Part shown: in pieces, positions 34,243 to 43,511 of the stretch
Position numbering within the stretch: the stretch's first letter is position 1
How the letters are laid out: each line of letters begins with the position of its first letter
Assembly (NCBI GenBank): GCA_035551615.1
Contig: DASZNC010000159.1
Location: forward strand, 1-64,000
DNA length: 64,000 bases
From: JAKCDU01 sp035551615
GTDB taxonomy: Bacteria > Actinomycetota > Acidimicrobiia > Acidimicrobiales > Palsa-688
Direction: 5' to 3'
Position numbers and translations under genes: made by a program
The notes under the pieces: generated by a model
What the model was told of the DNA's origin: nothing
The model's input: only the letters and a program-made list of their open reading frames with translations
Databases searched by the model: none

Positions 34243-35154
34243 CTAGGGCAGCGTGATCTCCGGATGAGAAGACGCGACCATCCGCTTCATCCCGTCCTGC
34301 CACCTCACTTCGGCCGGCCCGATCAACTGGTCCATGAAGGTGGTGTCGACGGCCACGCTGGGCAGTGCCATCTGGGTCTCTTCGATGATCGGCTCCTTGC
34401 CCACCAGCGAGCCGATGTAGGCACACCATTCCTGGACGCTGACCACATCGGGGCCGGCCCAGTTGACGGTCGGGGCGGGCACGGCGGCGGCACCGAGCAG
34501 CCGGGGGATGTGCCGGATGATGTCGTCGCTGTGGATGGGCGAGTAGTAGGACGGCTCGCCCGGCAGGACCTGGATGGGCGCCCCGGCCAGGATGCACTCG
34601 AGGTGGATGGACGGCCAGGCCACGGCATCGCCGTAGGGGACGTTGAGCCGGGCGATGATGGTCGGCAGGTTGTGCAGCCGGGCCGACAGGCGGGCCACCG
34701 ATTCGGCGGCGATCTTGGAGATGCTGTAGGTCGGCAGCATGGCCCGGTGGTTGTCGCCGAGCGGGTCCTCCTCGCGCATCTGGTGAGCACCGTTCGGGGC
34801 GTAAACGCCGGTCGATGAGCAATGGAGGAAGGCTTTCGCATTGCGGAAGTGGTGCATTATGAGCCCGAGGCTCTCGGCGTTGGACCGCAACGCAGTGGAG
34901 AACTTGTTCGAATGGGTCACCGCCAGGTTGACGACGTAGTCGACGTCGGTCGGCAGCACGCTGACGTCCGGCTCGGCCAGATCAAGGACGACGGTCTTGA
35001 CCCCCCGCTCCTCCAGATCGGCTTTGGCCGCCTGGTTGTTGAAGCGGGCCACGCCCCAGACCTCGTTGTCATTGGCCAGAGCGTGCACGACGGGAGTGGC
35101 CACCATTCCGGTGGCGCCTAGTACGACGACCTTCTGGCCGGAGAGCTTGTCCAT
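34243..35154 (-). CDS. NAD-dependent epimerase/dehydratase-family protein
   Basis: An extended SDR of 303 residues with the nucleotide motif VVLGATGMVATPVVHAL, a CSSTGVYAPNG segment, the active-site TYSISKIAAE (YxxxK) and the LNVPYGD region. The substrate is unknown. It is the last gene of the minus-strand operon, 11 bases after the acyl-CoA dehydrogenase gene, so it probably handles a steroid or acyl-CoA-linked intermediate rather than a sugar (inference). ATG 35154 is chosen; longer frames upstream overlap the neighbour. Confidence 0.85.
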   Translation of the reverse strand: MDKLSGQKVVVLGATGMVATPVVHALANDNEVWGVARFNNQAAKADLEERGVKTVVLDLAEPDVSVLPTDVDYVVNLAVTHSNKFSTALRSNAESLGLIMHHFRNAKAFLHCSSTGVYAPNGAHQMREEDPLGDNHRAMLPTYSISKIAAESVARLSARLHNLPTIIARLNVPYGDAVAWPSIHLECILAGAPIQVLPGEPSYYSPIHSDDIIRHIPRLLGAAAVPAPTVNWAGPDVVSVQEWCAYIGSLVGKEPIIEETQMALPSVAVDTTFMDQLIGPAEVRWQDGMKRMVASSHPEITLP

Positions 35155-35165
35155 GCTGGGTTTCC

Positions 35166-36284
35166 TCAGACTGTCTCGGCGGCCATGATCGCGCCCAGCC
35201 GCAGGAGGTTCGGGGTGGCGCCCCCGAGGGTCAGTTCGATGTGCTTGGCGGCGAGGAAGTAGCGGTGCAGCGGGTAGCTGCGGTCGACTCCCAGTCCACC
35301 GTGTATGTGCTGGGCGGCGTGTACCGCCCGTTGACCGCCGTCGGCGGCCCAGAACTTGGCGATGGCCACATGGGCCTCGGCCGGGAGTCCGGCGGAGATC
35401 CGCCAGGCCGCCTGGCGGGCGGTGATGCCGACCGCCTCGGTGTCGACATAGGCGTCGGCGGCCCGCTGGCCCACCGCCTGGAATGTGGCGATGGCCCGGT
35501 CGAACTGCTTGCGGGTGACGGCGTACTCGGCGGTCAACTTCAAGGCCGCCTGGCAGGTGCCCGCCATCAGCGAGCACAGGGCCGAGGTGGCCCGCAGGCG
35601 TATCCACTCGACGATGGCGGCGCCCGAGCTGGCGTCGCCGAGCACATCCGCGTCGCCCACCTCCACGCCGTTGAACTCGATGTGGGCGTCGGGCACGTCG
35701 GTGGTGATCATCTGGGTCGTCACCTTCACGCCTTCGGCGTGCGCCGGGACGATGAACACGGCCACCTCCTCACCGACGCGGGCCGGGACCAGTAGGTGGC
35801 CGGCGACGGTGCCGGCCGAGACACAGGTCTTCGTGCCATCCAGGAGCCAGCCGCCATCGAGGCGGCGGGCCGTGGTCAGGGGCGCCTCCGGCTCGGTCCC
35901 GACCTCTGAGAGAGCCGCCGTCACGATCAGATCGCCCTTGGCGATCGGCCCGAGCAGCCGCTCCTTCTGCTCATCGGAGCCGAACTCCTCGATGGGCAGC
36001 GCCCCGAGCACGAGGGTCGCCCAGAGAGGCACCGGTACGGCGGCCCGGCCGGCCTCCTCCAAGAGGACCGAGAGCTCGGCGAAACCGAGGCCGGTGCCGC
36101 CGAACTTCTCCGAGATGGCCAGCCCGAGCAGGTTGGCGTCGGCCAGGGCGGCCCACAGCTTGCGGTCGAAGCCTTCACCGGCGGCGGCCACTTCGGCCCG
36201 GCGGTCGTCGCTGAGATGGCCCTCGAACAGTTTCAGGGCCGCCTCGACGACGGCCGCCTGCTCTTCGCTGAGTGAGAAATCCAT
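35166..36284 (-). CDS. Acyl-CoA dehydrogenase, small-partner type (FadE28/ChsE1-like)
   Basis: A 372-residue flavoprotein of the acyl-CoA dehydrogenase family (MDFSLSEEQAAVVEAALKLF; C-terminal HIHGGLGVDRSYPLHRYF). It follows a second dehydrogenase gene directly. In steroid degraders such pairs form alpha2beta2 enzymes (FadE26-27, FadE28-29) that oxidise sterol side-chain CoA esters, with the FAD site shared between subunits. This pairing is seen here. The exact substrate cannot be read from sequence. Confidence 0.88.
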   Translation of the reverse strand: MDFSLSEEQAAVVEAALKLFEGHLSDDRRAEVAAAGEGFDRKLWAALADANLLGLAISEKFGGTGLGFAELSVLLEEAGRAAVPVPLWATLVLGALPIEEFGSDEQKERLLGPIAKGDLIVTAALSEVGTEPEAPLTTARRLDGGWLLDGTKTCVSAGTVAGHLLVPARVGEEVAVFIVPAHAEGVKVTTQMITTDVPDAHIEFNGVEVGDADVLGDASSGAAIVEWIRLRATSALCSLMAGTCQAALKLTAEYAVTRKQFDRAIATFQAVGQRAADAYVDTEAVGITARQAAWRISAGLPAEAHVAIAKFWAADGGQRAVHAAQHIHGGLGVDRSYPLHRYFLAAKHIELTLGGATPNLLRLGAIMAAETV

Positions 36285-36298
36285 GGGTCGTTGCCCCT

Positions 36299-37474
36299 CT
36301 ACCGCGACGCCCGGGGGAACCCGAGCCCGAACATGGCGATGAGATCCCGCTGGACCTCGTTGGTGCCTCCACCGAAGGTGAGGATGAGCGTGCTGCGGAA
36401 GTTGCGCTCCAAGCGGCTGTGCAGCACCGACTCGGGCGAGCCGTCCTTGACGTAGGCCCGCTCCCCGATGATCTCCATCATCAGGCGGTAGGCCTCCAGG
36501 TAGAACTCGGTGCCGAAGACCTTGATGCTCGACGCATCGGCCACGTCCAGATGGCCCTGGGTGGCGGTCCAGGCGACCTTCCAGTTCATGAGGCGCAGGT
36601 ACTCCAGGCGGGCCTTGATCCGGGCCAGGTGGACCCGCACCCATTCCTGGTCGATTATCCGCCGGCCGTCGGCCAGCTTGGTCTCCTGGGCCCAGCGTTG
36701 GACATCGTCGAGGGCCCGCTCGATCACGCCCGACGAGCAGAGGGTGACCCGCTCGTGGTTCAGCTGGTTGGTGATGAGACTCCAGCCCTCGTTCTCCTGG
36801 CCCACCAGGCAGCTGGCCGGAATGCGCATGTCGTCGAAGAACGTCTGGTTGATGTCGTGCTCGCTCAACAGGCTCATGGGTTGGAGGCTGAGACCGGGCG
36901 TGTCCATCGGGACCACAAACATGGAGATGCCCTTGTGCTTCTTGGCCTCCGGATCGGTGCGGGCGGCCAGCCAGATGTAGTCGGCGCCGCCGGCCAGGCT
37001 GGTGAATATCTTCTGACCGTTGACGATGTACTCGTCGCCGTCACGTATGGCGGTGGTGCGCAGCGACGCCAGGTCGGTGCCGGCGCCCGGTTCGGTGTAG
37101 CCGATACAGAAGTGGATCTGGCCTTTGAGGATGCCCGAGACGAAGAAGTCCTTCTGCTCCTCGGTACCGAACTGCCGGATGGTCGGACCGACGCTGTTGA
37201 CGGTCAGCATCGGGATGGGGGCACCAGCGCGCATCGACTCGTCGAACCAGACGAACTGCTCGATGGCCGAGAGGCCACGACCGCCCCACTCCTTGGGCCA
37301 GCCGACGCCCAGCCAGCCGTCCTCGCCGATCTGGCGGACGACCCGCTTCATGGCATCACCGATGCCTCTTCCGTGAGCCAGCTCCTCCTCCACCTCAGGT
37401 GTGAGGAGATTGGCGTAGTACGTCCGCAGCTCCTGGCGCAGCTGCTCCTGTTCGTCGGTGTATCCGATGTACAC
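36299..37474 (-). CDS. Acyl-CoA dehydrogenase (FadE29/ChsE2-like)
   Basis: A 391-residue protein close by eye to mycobacterial FadE29: GVGWPKEWGG, IGYTEPGAGTDLASLRTTAI, YIVNGQKIFTS, and the end LTFGGGTNEVQRDLIA. It forms a pair with the dehydrogenase gene 15 bases downstream. It is the first gene of this minus-strand unit, with a KstR-like palindrome 32 bases upstream of its ATG, so steroid-responsive repression is likely. Confidence 0.9.
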   Translation of the reverse strand: MYIGYTDEQEQLRQELRTYYANLLTPEVEEELAHGRGIGDAMKRVVRQIGEDGWLGVGWPKEWGGRGLSAIEQFVWFDESMRAGAPIPMLTVNSVGPTIRQFGTEEQKDFFVSGILKGQIHFCIGYTEPGAGTDLASLRTTAIRDGDEYIVNGQKIFTSLAGGADYIWLAARTDPEAKKHKGISMFVVPMDTPGLSLQPMSLLSEHDINQTFFDDMRIPASCLVGQENEGWSLITNQLNHERVTLCSSGVIERALDDVQRWAQETKLADGRRIIDQEWVRVHLARIKARLEYLRLMNWKVAWTATQGHLDVADASSIKVFGTEFYLEAYRLMMEIIGERAYVKDGSPESVLHSRLERNFRSTLILTFGGGTNEVQRDLIAMFGLGFPRASR

Positions 37475-37505
37475 GGCGCCCTCCCTTCGTACGATGCGAC
37501 TTTAC

Positions 37506-37517
37506 AGAACGCGTTCT
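37506..37517. promoter_or_regulatory. KstR-like operator
   Basis: AGAACGCGTTCT is a perfect 12-bp palindrome in a T-rich setting between the dehydrogenase and SDR genes. Extended, it reads CAGAACGCGTTCTA. The published KstR consensus of mycobacteria and rhodococci is TnnAACnnGTTnnA, so only the first T is off. It is 32 bases before the fadE start, where a repressor would block the promoter. Confidence 0.65.
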
Positions 37518-37539
37518 AGTTTTTCCCAGCCGGCTGTAT

Positions 37540-38289
37540 CTAGAGGGTCATACCGCCGTCCATGAGGACGACGGAGCCGGTCATGTAGTGGGCCTCGTCG
37601 GAGCCGACGTAGGCGTACAACGAGGCCAGGTCGGCCGGCTTGCAGAAGCCCATGGGTGACATGTACCTGGTGATCCGGTCGAAACTGCCGCCCTCGGGCA
37701 ATTGCGAGAAGTCCTGGATGATCGGTGTCTCCACCCCACCGGGGGCGATGGCGTTGACCCGCAGCTTGCGGTCCCAGTACTCGAGGGCGAGAGCCTTCGT
37801 GAGCATCACCACGCCACCCTTGGAGGCGCAGTACGCAGCCTGCCAGGGCTGGGCGAACATGCCCGACGTCGACGCCGTGTTGAGGATCACGCCGCCCCGG
37901 TCGAGCATGTGGGGCAGCACGGCCTGGGCCACGAACCAGGTGCCGGTGAGGTTGACGTCGATGATGCGCTGCCACTGTTCGGGAGTCATCTCTGTGCTGT
38001 TGAAGTAACGCCCGATGCCGGCGATGTTGCACAGCACGTCGGTCGGGCCGTACTGGTCGACGGCATCGGCGACCGCTGACCGCACCTGCTCGACGTCGGC
38101 CACGTTGCACTCGAGGGCGGCGGCCGTACCGCCGTCGGCGACTATCGCCTCCACCACCGTGGACAGTGACGGGGAGACGTCGAGGCAGGCGACCTTTCCG
38201 CCCTCCGCAGCCAGTCGTTCTGCGGTGGCCCGGCCGATGCCCGAGGCGGCGCCGGTGACGATGATCGACTTGCCGGTGAACCGATTCAT
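37540..38289 (-). CDS. Short-chain dehydrogenase/reductase
   Basis: A classical SDR of 249 residues with the cofactor motif TGAASGIGRA, the NIAG strand (CNIAGIG), and catalytic Ser-Tyr-Lys in NTASTSG ... YCASK. It acts on a hydroxy/keto pair, probably a steroid or hydroxyacyl-CoA given its place. ATG 38289 overlaps the P450 stop by four bases (ATGA). Confidence 0.88.
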   Translation of the reverse strand: MNRFTGKSIIVTGAASGIGRATAERLAAEGGKVACLDVSPSLSTVVEAIVADGGTAAALECNVADVEQVRSAVADAVDQYGPTDVLCNIAGIGRYFNSTEMTPEQWQRIIDVNLTGTWFVAQAVLPHMLDRGGVILNTASTSGMFAQPWQAAYCASKGGVVMLTKALALEYWDRKLRVNAIAPGGVETPIIQDFSQLPEGGSFDRITRYMSPMGFCKPADLASLYAYVGSDEAHYMTGSVVLMDGGMTL

Positions 38290-39488
38290 CGGTAGCTCAC
38301 CGGCAGTTCCTTGATGCCGTTGATCCAACCCGAACGCAACCGGCGGGCCGGGCCATCCTGGCGGATGTCGGGAAGGTGTTCGGCAATGGCGTTGAACATC
38401 AGGTTGATCTCCATCCTGGCCAGGTTGGCGCCCAGGCAGTAGTGCGGGCCGCCGCCGCCGAAACCCAGATGCGGGTTGGGATCGCGCCCGATGTCGAACC
38501 GGTACGGGTCGTCGAAGGCCTCCGGATCGAAGTTGGCGGCGCTGTAGCAGAGGCCGACCCGCTGGCCCTCGGCGATGTCCACTCCCCCGATCGAGGTGTT
38601 CTCCAGAGCGGTGCGCTGGAAGATGGTCACCGGGGTGGCCCACCGTACGACCTCGTCGGCCGTGGTGGTCGGGCGTTCGGCCCGGTAGCGCTCCCACTGG
38701 TCGGGGAACTGGAAGAACCCCATCATCCCGTGGGTAATGGCGTTCCTCGTCGTCTCGTTGCCGGCTACGGAGAGCAGCAGCACGAAGAAGGCGAACTCAT
38801 CGGTCGTCAGACCCCGGTCGTCGACGTCGGCGGTCACCAACTTGGTCACGATGTCGTCACCCGGATTCTCGGCCCGGTCGGAGCCGAGCGCCATGGCGTA
38901 GTTGATCAGCTCGGCCGACGCAATGGCCGGGTCGATCTCGTACTCGGGATCGTCGTAGGCGATCATCTGGTTCGACCAGTCGAAGATCTTCTTGCGGTCC
39001 TCCTGGGGCACACCGATGAGCTCGGCTATCGCCTGCAGGGGGAGCTCGCAGGCCACATCGACGACGAAGTCGCCGCCGCCGGACTCGGCCGCCGCCGACG
39101 CGATCCGACCGGCCCGGTCGGCCAGGGCCTCTTCGATCATCCGGATGGCCCGGGGCGTGAACCCGCGGTTGACGATGCGCCGCAACTTGGTGTGATCGGG
39201 CGGATCGACGTTGATCATCATCACCCGCTGCATCTCGATGTCGGCACGGGTCATACCGGGGGCGAAACGGACGATGGCACCGTTCTCCCAGCTGGAGAAT
39301 ATCTCCGGTTTCAACGACGCCTCCCTGACGTCGGCGTGGCGGGTCAGCAACCACAGACCACCGTCGTCGAACCCGTATCCCGGGGGTTGCTCGTTCCACC
39401 AGACCGGCGTCGTCGCCCGTAGCTCGTCCAGCTCCTCGAGGGGAACTCCGGCCTGGATCAGGTCCGGATCGGTGTAGTCGGTGGTCAT
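38286..39488 (-). CDS. Cytochrome P450, CYP125/CYP142-like
   Basis: A soluble 400-residue P450. It has the I-helix oxygen motif VAGNETTRNAITHGM, the ExxR motif (DEVVRW), and the haem-binding loop GFGGGGPHYCLGANLARME with the same spacing as CYP125. The N terminus (YTDPDLIQAGVP, TTPVWWNEQ) also matches. CYP125/142 oxidise the C26/C27 end of cholesterol side chains in mycobacteria. A sterol or related isoprenoid substrate is inferred. It sits between a coupled SDR and an enoyl-CoA hydratase gene. No ferredoxin gene is adjacent. Confidence 0.9.
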   Translation of the reverse strand: MTTDYTDPDLIQAGVPLEELDELRATTPVWWNEQPPGYGFDDGGLWLLTRHADVREASLKPEIFSSWENGAIVRFAPGMTRADIEMQRVMMINVDPPDHTKLRRIVNRGFTPRAIRMIEEALADRAGRIASAAAESGGGDFVVDVACELPLQAIAELIGVPQEDRKKIFDWSNQMIAYDDPEYEIDPAIASAELINYAMALGSDRAENPGDDIVTKLVTADVDDRGLTTDEFAFFVLLLSVAGNETTRNAITHGMMGFFQFPDQWERYRAERPTTTADEVVRWATPVTIFQRTALENTSIGGVDIAEGQRVGLCYSAANFDPEAFDDPYRFDIGRDPNPHLGFGGGGPHYCLGANLARMEINLMFNAIAEHLPDIRQDGPARRLRSGWINGIKELPVSYR

Positions 39489-40285
39489 CGCCGCTTGAAC
39501 TCCGGGACCCGCTTCTCGGAGAAGGCTTTGGGGCCCTCCTTGGCGTCCTCGCTGGCGAACACCGCTTGACCCCGGGGCCATTCCTCGGCGAAGGCCTCGG
39601 CTTCGGTCTTGCCCTCGGCGCCGCGCAGGGTCTCGAGCACCGCCTCGACGGCCAACGGACCGTTGAGGCCGATCTGGGCGGCGATCTCCTTGGCCTTGTC
39701 GAGCGCCTGGCCGTCGGGGACGACATGGCCGACCAGACCCAGATCCTTGGCCTCGGCGGCGGTGATGTGCTTGCCGGTCAGGAGGATCTCGGCGGCTGCG
39801 GTGTACGGGATCTGCCGGGGCAGGCGGACGGCCGACCCGGCCATCGGGTACAGCGACCAGCGCACCTCCGACACACCGAACCGGGCGCTCTCGCCCGCCA
39901 CCCGGATGTCGGTACCAAGCAGGATCTCGGTTCCGCCGGCGATGGCAACGCCCTCGACGGCGGCGATGATCGGCTTCATCGGCCGGTTGATCTTGAGGAA
40001 GCCCTTCCACGGGGTATCCGGATCGGCCTGCATCTTCTCGGCCGCATCCGGCCGTGAATCCTCCTCGTCGGCCAATCCGGCCATGGCCTTCAGGTCGGCG
40101 CCGGAAGAGAAATTCCCACCTGCCCCGGTGAGGATGATGCAGCGAATGTCGTCATCGGCCGCCGCCTCGGCGTAGGCCTCGACGAGGGTGACGAGCATCG
40201 TGCCGGTGAAGGCGTTCATACGCTTCGGCCGGTTGAGCGTCAGCACCATGGTGTGGGCGTCGCGCTCGACGATTATCTGGGGCAT
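39485..40285 (-). CDS. Enoyl-CoA hydratase/isomerase-family protein
   Basis: A 266-residue crotonase-fold protein with the oxyanion-hole segments GGNFSSGADLKAM and VEGVAIAGGTEILLGTD. The usual catalytic glutamates are not both obvious (SEVRWSLYPMAGS replaces the common E-x-x-x-G-x-x-P arrangement), so isomerase or other crotonase chemistry is possible. The stop overlaps the P450 start (ATGA). Confidence 0.85.
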   Translation of the reverse strand: MPQIIVERDAHTMVLTLNRPKRMNAFTGTMLVTLVEAYAEAAADDDIRCIILTGAGGNFSSGADLKAMAGLADEEDSRPDAAEKMQADPDTPWKGFLKINRPMKPIIAAVEGVAIAGGTEILLGTDIRVAGESARFGVSEVRWSLYPMAGSAVRLPRQIPYTAAAEILLTGKHITAAEAKDLGLVGHVVPDGQALDKAKEIAAQIGLNGPLAVEAVLETLRGAEGKTEAEAFAEEWPRGQAVFASEDAKEGPKAFSEKRVPEFKRR

Positions 40286-40313
40286 TTGGTCCTTTCCTTT
40301 GCGGGCGTCGCAC

Positions 40314-40763
40314 TCACGACGGCGGCAGCAGGTCGCCGCCGCTCTTGAGCATGGTCATGAAATTTCGCTCCTCGGACAACCGGGAGATACGCCAGCCGTC
40401 GGCGGTGCGGGTGAACTCGTGGTGGTACCAGAGCGAGCACAGCATCACCTGCGCGTCCTTGCCCTCGCCGAGGAGCATCGGGTTGTGGCAGGGGGTGGCC
40501 GTCGTGGCCCGGTCGCCGTCGATCTTGATCTCGGGCAGCCCGAGCATGTGCTGGGTCTTGGCGAAGAACGTCATGGTCGACGCCAGGTACCGCTTGGTCG
40601 ATTCGAGATCACCGGATTCCCCGCCGAACGCGCTGTAGTCGATGTGGGCGTCGGCTGTGAACAGGGAGTCGAACTCGTTCCACCGGCGCTGGTCGAGCGC
40701 ACGCGTGTACCCGACGATCAGATCGGTGATCTGGGCCCGGTCGGAGACCTCCTGAATGTCCAT
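40314..40763 (-). CDS. SnoaL-like / NTF2-fold protein
   Basis: A 149-residue NTF2-like protein (about 8-135). It has a typical start, DRAQITDLIVGYTRALDQRR, WNEFDSLFTADAHIDYSAFG, and the C-terminal YHHEFTRTADGWRISRLSEE. Family members include steroid isomerases and dehydratases with an Asp/His pair, both present here (DAHIDY, YHHE). It is adjacent to the acyl-CoA synthetase gene with no gap, within the catabolic operon. Confidence 0.82.
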   Translation of the reverse strand: MDIQEVSDRAQITDLIVGYTRALDQRRWNEFDSLFTADAHIDYSAFGGESGDLESTKRYLASTMTFFAKTQHMLGLPEIKIDGDRATTATPCHNPMLLGEGKDAQVMLCSLWYHHEFTRTADGWRISRLSEERNFMTMLKSGGDLLPPS

Positions 40764-42482
40764 CTACTCCTCCTGGATTCCCGCGAGATTGGCACCTGGA
40801 TCGCGTAGGAGGTGCTTCATCACCTTCCCGGCCGCGTTGTGGGGCAGGGATTCGACGACCTCCATCGCGGCCGGAACCTTGAAGCGGGCCAACGCCGCCG
40901 CTACCCACTCTTGGAGGGCCTGCAGCTCGAGGGGCGGACCGGGATGCAGTACCACGAATGCCTTGATCTCCTCGCCCAACACCCGGTCGGGCACGCCGAT
41001 GACGGCCGCCTCGGCCACTGCCGGATGTTCGATGAGCCGGTTCTCGATCTCGATCGGATAGACGTTCTCGCCCCCCCTGATGATCAGCTCCGGTCCGCGC
41101 CCGTCGAGGTACAGGAGACCGTCGGCGATATGGCCCAGCTCGCCCGTGTGGTACCACCGGTCGGCATCGAGGGAACGGGCCGTGGCCTCGTCGTTCTCCC
41201 AGTACCGGAGCAGGTTGCACGGTCCCCGCAACCAGATTTCTCCGACCGTACCGACGTCGACCATCTCACCGTCCGGATCACGTACCGATATGGAGTATCC
41301 CGGGCAGGGGGCGCCGACCGCGTCGGGATGCTCCTCGGCCGCCCGACCGTCCTGATGGGTACCGGCTCCGCACGTTTCCGACATTCCGTAGCCGGTACCC
41401 ATCCGGTCGAGCTGGGGCAGCTTCTCCTTCACATGCCGCCACAGTTCGGGTTGGAAGGTGGCCCCGCCGCCTCCGACCCGCCTGAGGGTGCTGAGATCGA
41501 ACTCGTCGAAGCGGGGATGGTCGAGCAGGCGCCATAACTGCGTGGGTACGAGCGACCACGCCGAGGCTCCGAATTTCTGGGTCATCTCGAGTTGGACCTC
41601 GGGGTCCCATCGGCCGGGTGGCGGATAGGCCACCGTCTGGCCGATCAACGGTCCGCCCACCAGGGCGATCAGCCCCGATATGTGGAACATCGGTGACACT
41701 CCGATGTTGCAGTTGGACGTGGGTGCAGGGGCTGAAGTCGCGCTAGAAGCCGGTTCCAGGATCATGCCGACGGCACCCTGCAGGGCGGCCTGCATCATCA
41801 TGAAGATCATGGCCCGGTGCGACAGGAGGGCCCCCTTCGAACGGCCGGTGGTGCCGCTCGTGAAGAGGATGACGAAGGGGTCGTCCTCCGCGATACGGTT
41901 CGGCCCCAGCCGCTCGGTGGCGGCCCGGCCCTCGGCCTCGATGGCGTCGAGCTCGTCCTCGAAACAAACGACCGGAACGCCGACGTCGACGCCGTCGAGG
42001 CGGGCCAGCCGGCGGCGGTCGCCGAGGATCACCCTCGGCTTGGTCAGTTCGATCCCGTGCTGCAGTTCGGGTCCGGTCCACCAGCCGTTCAGTTCGACCA
42101 GGGTGGCGCCCAGGCATATGGCCGCCCACGCGCTCAACGCATGGCCCTCGCAGTTGGCCGCGACCACGGCCACCCGGTCACCGGGCCCGACCCCGTAACG
42201 GTCCCGTAGCGCGCAGGCGACGTCGGTGACGGCGTCAATCAGGTGGCGGTGGGTGAAGGTGCGGTCCGGGAAGATCAGGAAGGGTTGGTCCCCGAAACGG
42301 TCCCCGGCTGTCTCCAGCACCTCTCGCAGGTTGCCGGGCCGGCGGGCGAACACCCGCATCGTCGCGCCCAGCACCTCCTCGTCGACCATCTCGAAGGGCG
42401 CGCCCGGGCCGGTCAGCGCCGCCCGGGCCGCCTCGGGCAGACGCTCGTCCTCGGCCCAGGTCAGCAGGGAGCGATCCGTCAC
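40764..42482 (-). CDS. Acyl-CoA synthetase (FadD type)
   Basis: ATP-dependent CoA ligase of the ANL superfamily, 572 residues. It has the P-loop FTSGTTGRSKGALLSH, the MGTGYGMSETCG adenylate motif, WYHTGELGHI and the C-terminal lysine segment LPHNAAGKVMKH. It should activate a steroid side-chain or ring-derived acid to its CoA thioester. GTG 42482 overlaps the amidohydrolase stop (GTGA). The frame is open further upstream, but into the neighbour. Confidence 0.9.
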   Translation of the reverse strand: MTDRSLLTWAEDERLPEAARAALTGPGAPFEMVDEEVLGATMRVFARRPGNLREVLETAGDRFGDQPFLIFPDRTFTHRHLIDAVTDVACALRDRYGVGPGDRVAVVAANCEGHALSAWAAICLGATLVELNGWWTGPELQHGIELTKPRVILGDRRRLARLDGVDVGVPVVCFEDELDAIEAEGRAATERLGPNRIAEDDPFVILFTSGTTGRSKGALLSHRAMIFMMMQAALQGAVGMILEPASSATSAPAPTSNCNIGVSPMFHISGLIALVGGPLIGQTVAYPPPGRWDPEVQLEMTQKFGASAWSLVPTQLWRLLDHPRFDEFDLSTLRRVGGGGATFQPELWRHVKEKLPQLDRMGTGYGMSETCGAGTHQDGRAAEEHPDAVGAPCPGYSISVRDPDGEMVDVGTVGEIWLRGPCNLLRYWENDEATARSLDADRWYHTGELGHIADGLLYLDGRGPELIIRGGENVYPIEIENRLIEHPAVAEAAVIGVPDRVLGEEIKAFVVLHPGPPLELQALQEWVAAALARFKVPAAMEVVESLPHNAAGKVMKHLLRDPGANLAGIQEE

Positions 42483-43363
42483 GCCGGGACGGCCTCCGGC
42501 AGGCCGAGGATGCGGGCGGCGTTGCCGTAGAGGAACTTCGGCCACACCTCGTCACGGAACGGCACGTTTCTCATGTCCGACATGATGCGCTCCAGACTGA
42601 GGCCCATGGGGTAGTAGCCGGCGTACAAGATCTTGTCGCTGCCCCGAGTATTGGCATAATCAATGACAGCTTTCGGGTAGTACTTGGGAGCGAACGCCGA
42701 GGTGCAGTAGTGCAAGCCGGGCCACTTCAGCATCAGTTTCACCGCCAGCTGCTCCCATGGTTCGCAACCGTGCATGGTCACGAACGTGAGCTCGGGAAAG
42801 TCGTACATGACCTCGTCGATAAGCTCGACGTGCTGACACAGTCCCTTCAAGCGGGGACCGGGAATGCCGGCATTGACCCACACCGACAGACCCAGCTCGA
42901 TGGCCTTGGCGTAGATCGGATACATCTTCTTGTCGTTGATCGGGACCTGGGGGAAGGTGCCGGCCGGGAAGACCGATACCCCCCGGGTGGCGAACTCGTC
43001 GTGGTCGCGGACGATCTGGCGTAGGGCCTTCATGCCGTCGTTGGGGTCGATGGAGGTGCGTCCGACGAATCGATCGGGATGCTCCTTCAGGGCCCGGTCG
43101 TGGACGCCGTCCCGAGCGGTCCCGACCATCCCGACGCGGATGTTGTACCGGTCCATCTGGGCGAGGGTCGACGCCACCGGGTCGGTGACGCCGTCGTCGC
43201 CTTCAGGGACGTCTTTGAACATGTACTCGGCCGGGAACCGCATGCCCGACTTCGAGTCCTCGTCCTTGGTCTGGCGGCGTATGAACCCGTAGGTCGCCTC
43301 GAAATCATGTACCGGGAATCCGATCATCGTGTCGATTACCGCCGCCCCCTCAGGCATTCCCAC
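42479..43363 (-). CDS. Amidohydrolase-2-family protein
   Basis: A 294-residue TIM-barrel metal hydrolase/decarboxylase-like protein. The N-terminal HxH motif of the family is not seen (VIDTMIGFPVHD). Later family blocks are HGCEPWEQLAVKLMLKWPG and YGNAARILGLP. Homologous genes often stand beside fadD/fadE genes in actinobacterial sterol or aromatic clusters, and the function is uncertain. GTG 43363 or ATG 43357 are both possible. It is the first gene of the long minus-strand operon that runs to 38286 or beyond. Confidence 0.8.
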   Translation of the reverse strand: MGMPEGAAVIDTMIGFPVHDFEATYGFIRRQTKDEDSKSGMRFPAEYMFKDVPEGDDGVTDPVASTLAQMDRYNIRVGMVGTARDGVHDRALKEHPDRFVGRTSIDPNDGMKALRQIVRDHDEFATRGVSVFPAGTFPQVPINDKKMYPIYAKAIELGLSVWVNAGIPGPRLKGLCQHVELIDEVMYDFPELTFVTMHGCEPWEQLAVKLMLKWPGLHYCTSAFAPKYYPKAVIDYANTRGSDKILYAGYYPMGLSLERIMSDMRNVPFRDEVWPKFLYGNAARILGLPEAVPA

Positions 43364-43410
43364 TCGAGGTCTCCCCTCCGTCCGCCCCGCCGGTGGGGGC
43401 CATTGCGCGT

Positions 43411-43445
43411 AAGCTAGAATCAGCTTTCAACTATCTACAAGCTAG
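43411..43445. promoter_or_regulatory. Repeats in the divergent promoter region
   Basis: AAGCTAG occurs at 43411-43417 and again at 43439-43445, and AAGCT-AGAATC-AGCTT is a small inverted repeat at 43411-43426. The stretch is AT-rich and lies between the minus-strand catabolic operon and the TetR gene. It may hold the divergent promoters and an operator for the TetR protein. It does not match the KstR consensus. Confidence 0.35.
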
Positions 43446-43511
43446 GAGATGGGATCGGGCCGCGCCCAAGCGAGGGTCCCACTCACCGGAAAGGTATCGA
43501 GGAAACACTCC

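Noticed and set aside
34005..34256. Short plus-strand frame in the spacer after the helicase
   Set aside because: There is no ribosome site and no domain, and codon use is unlike the neighbours.
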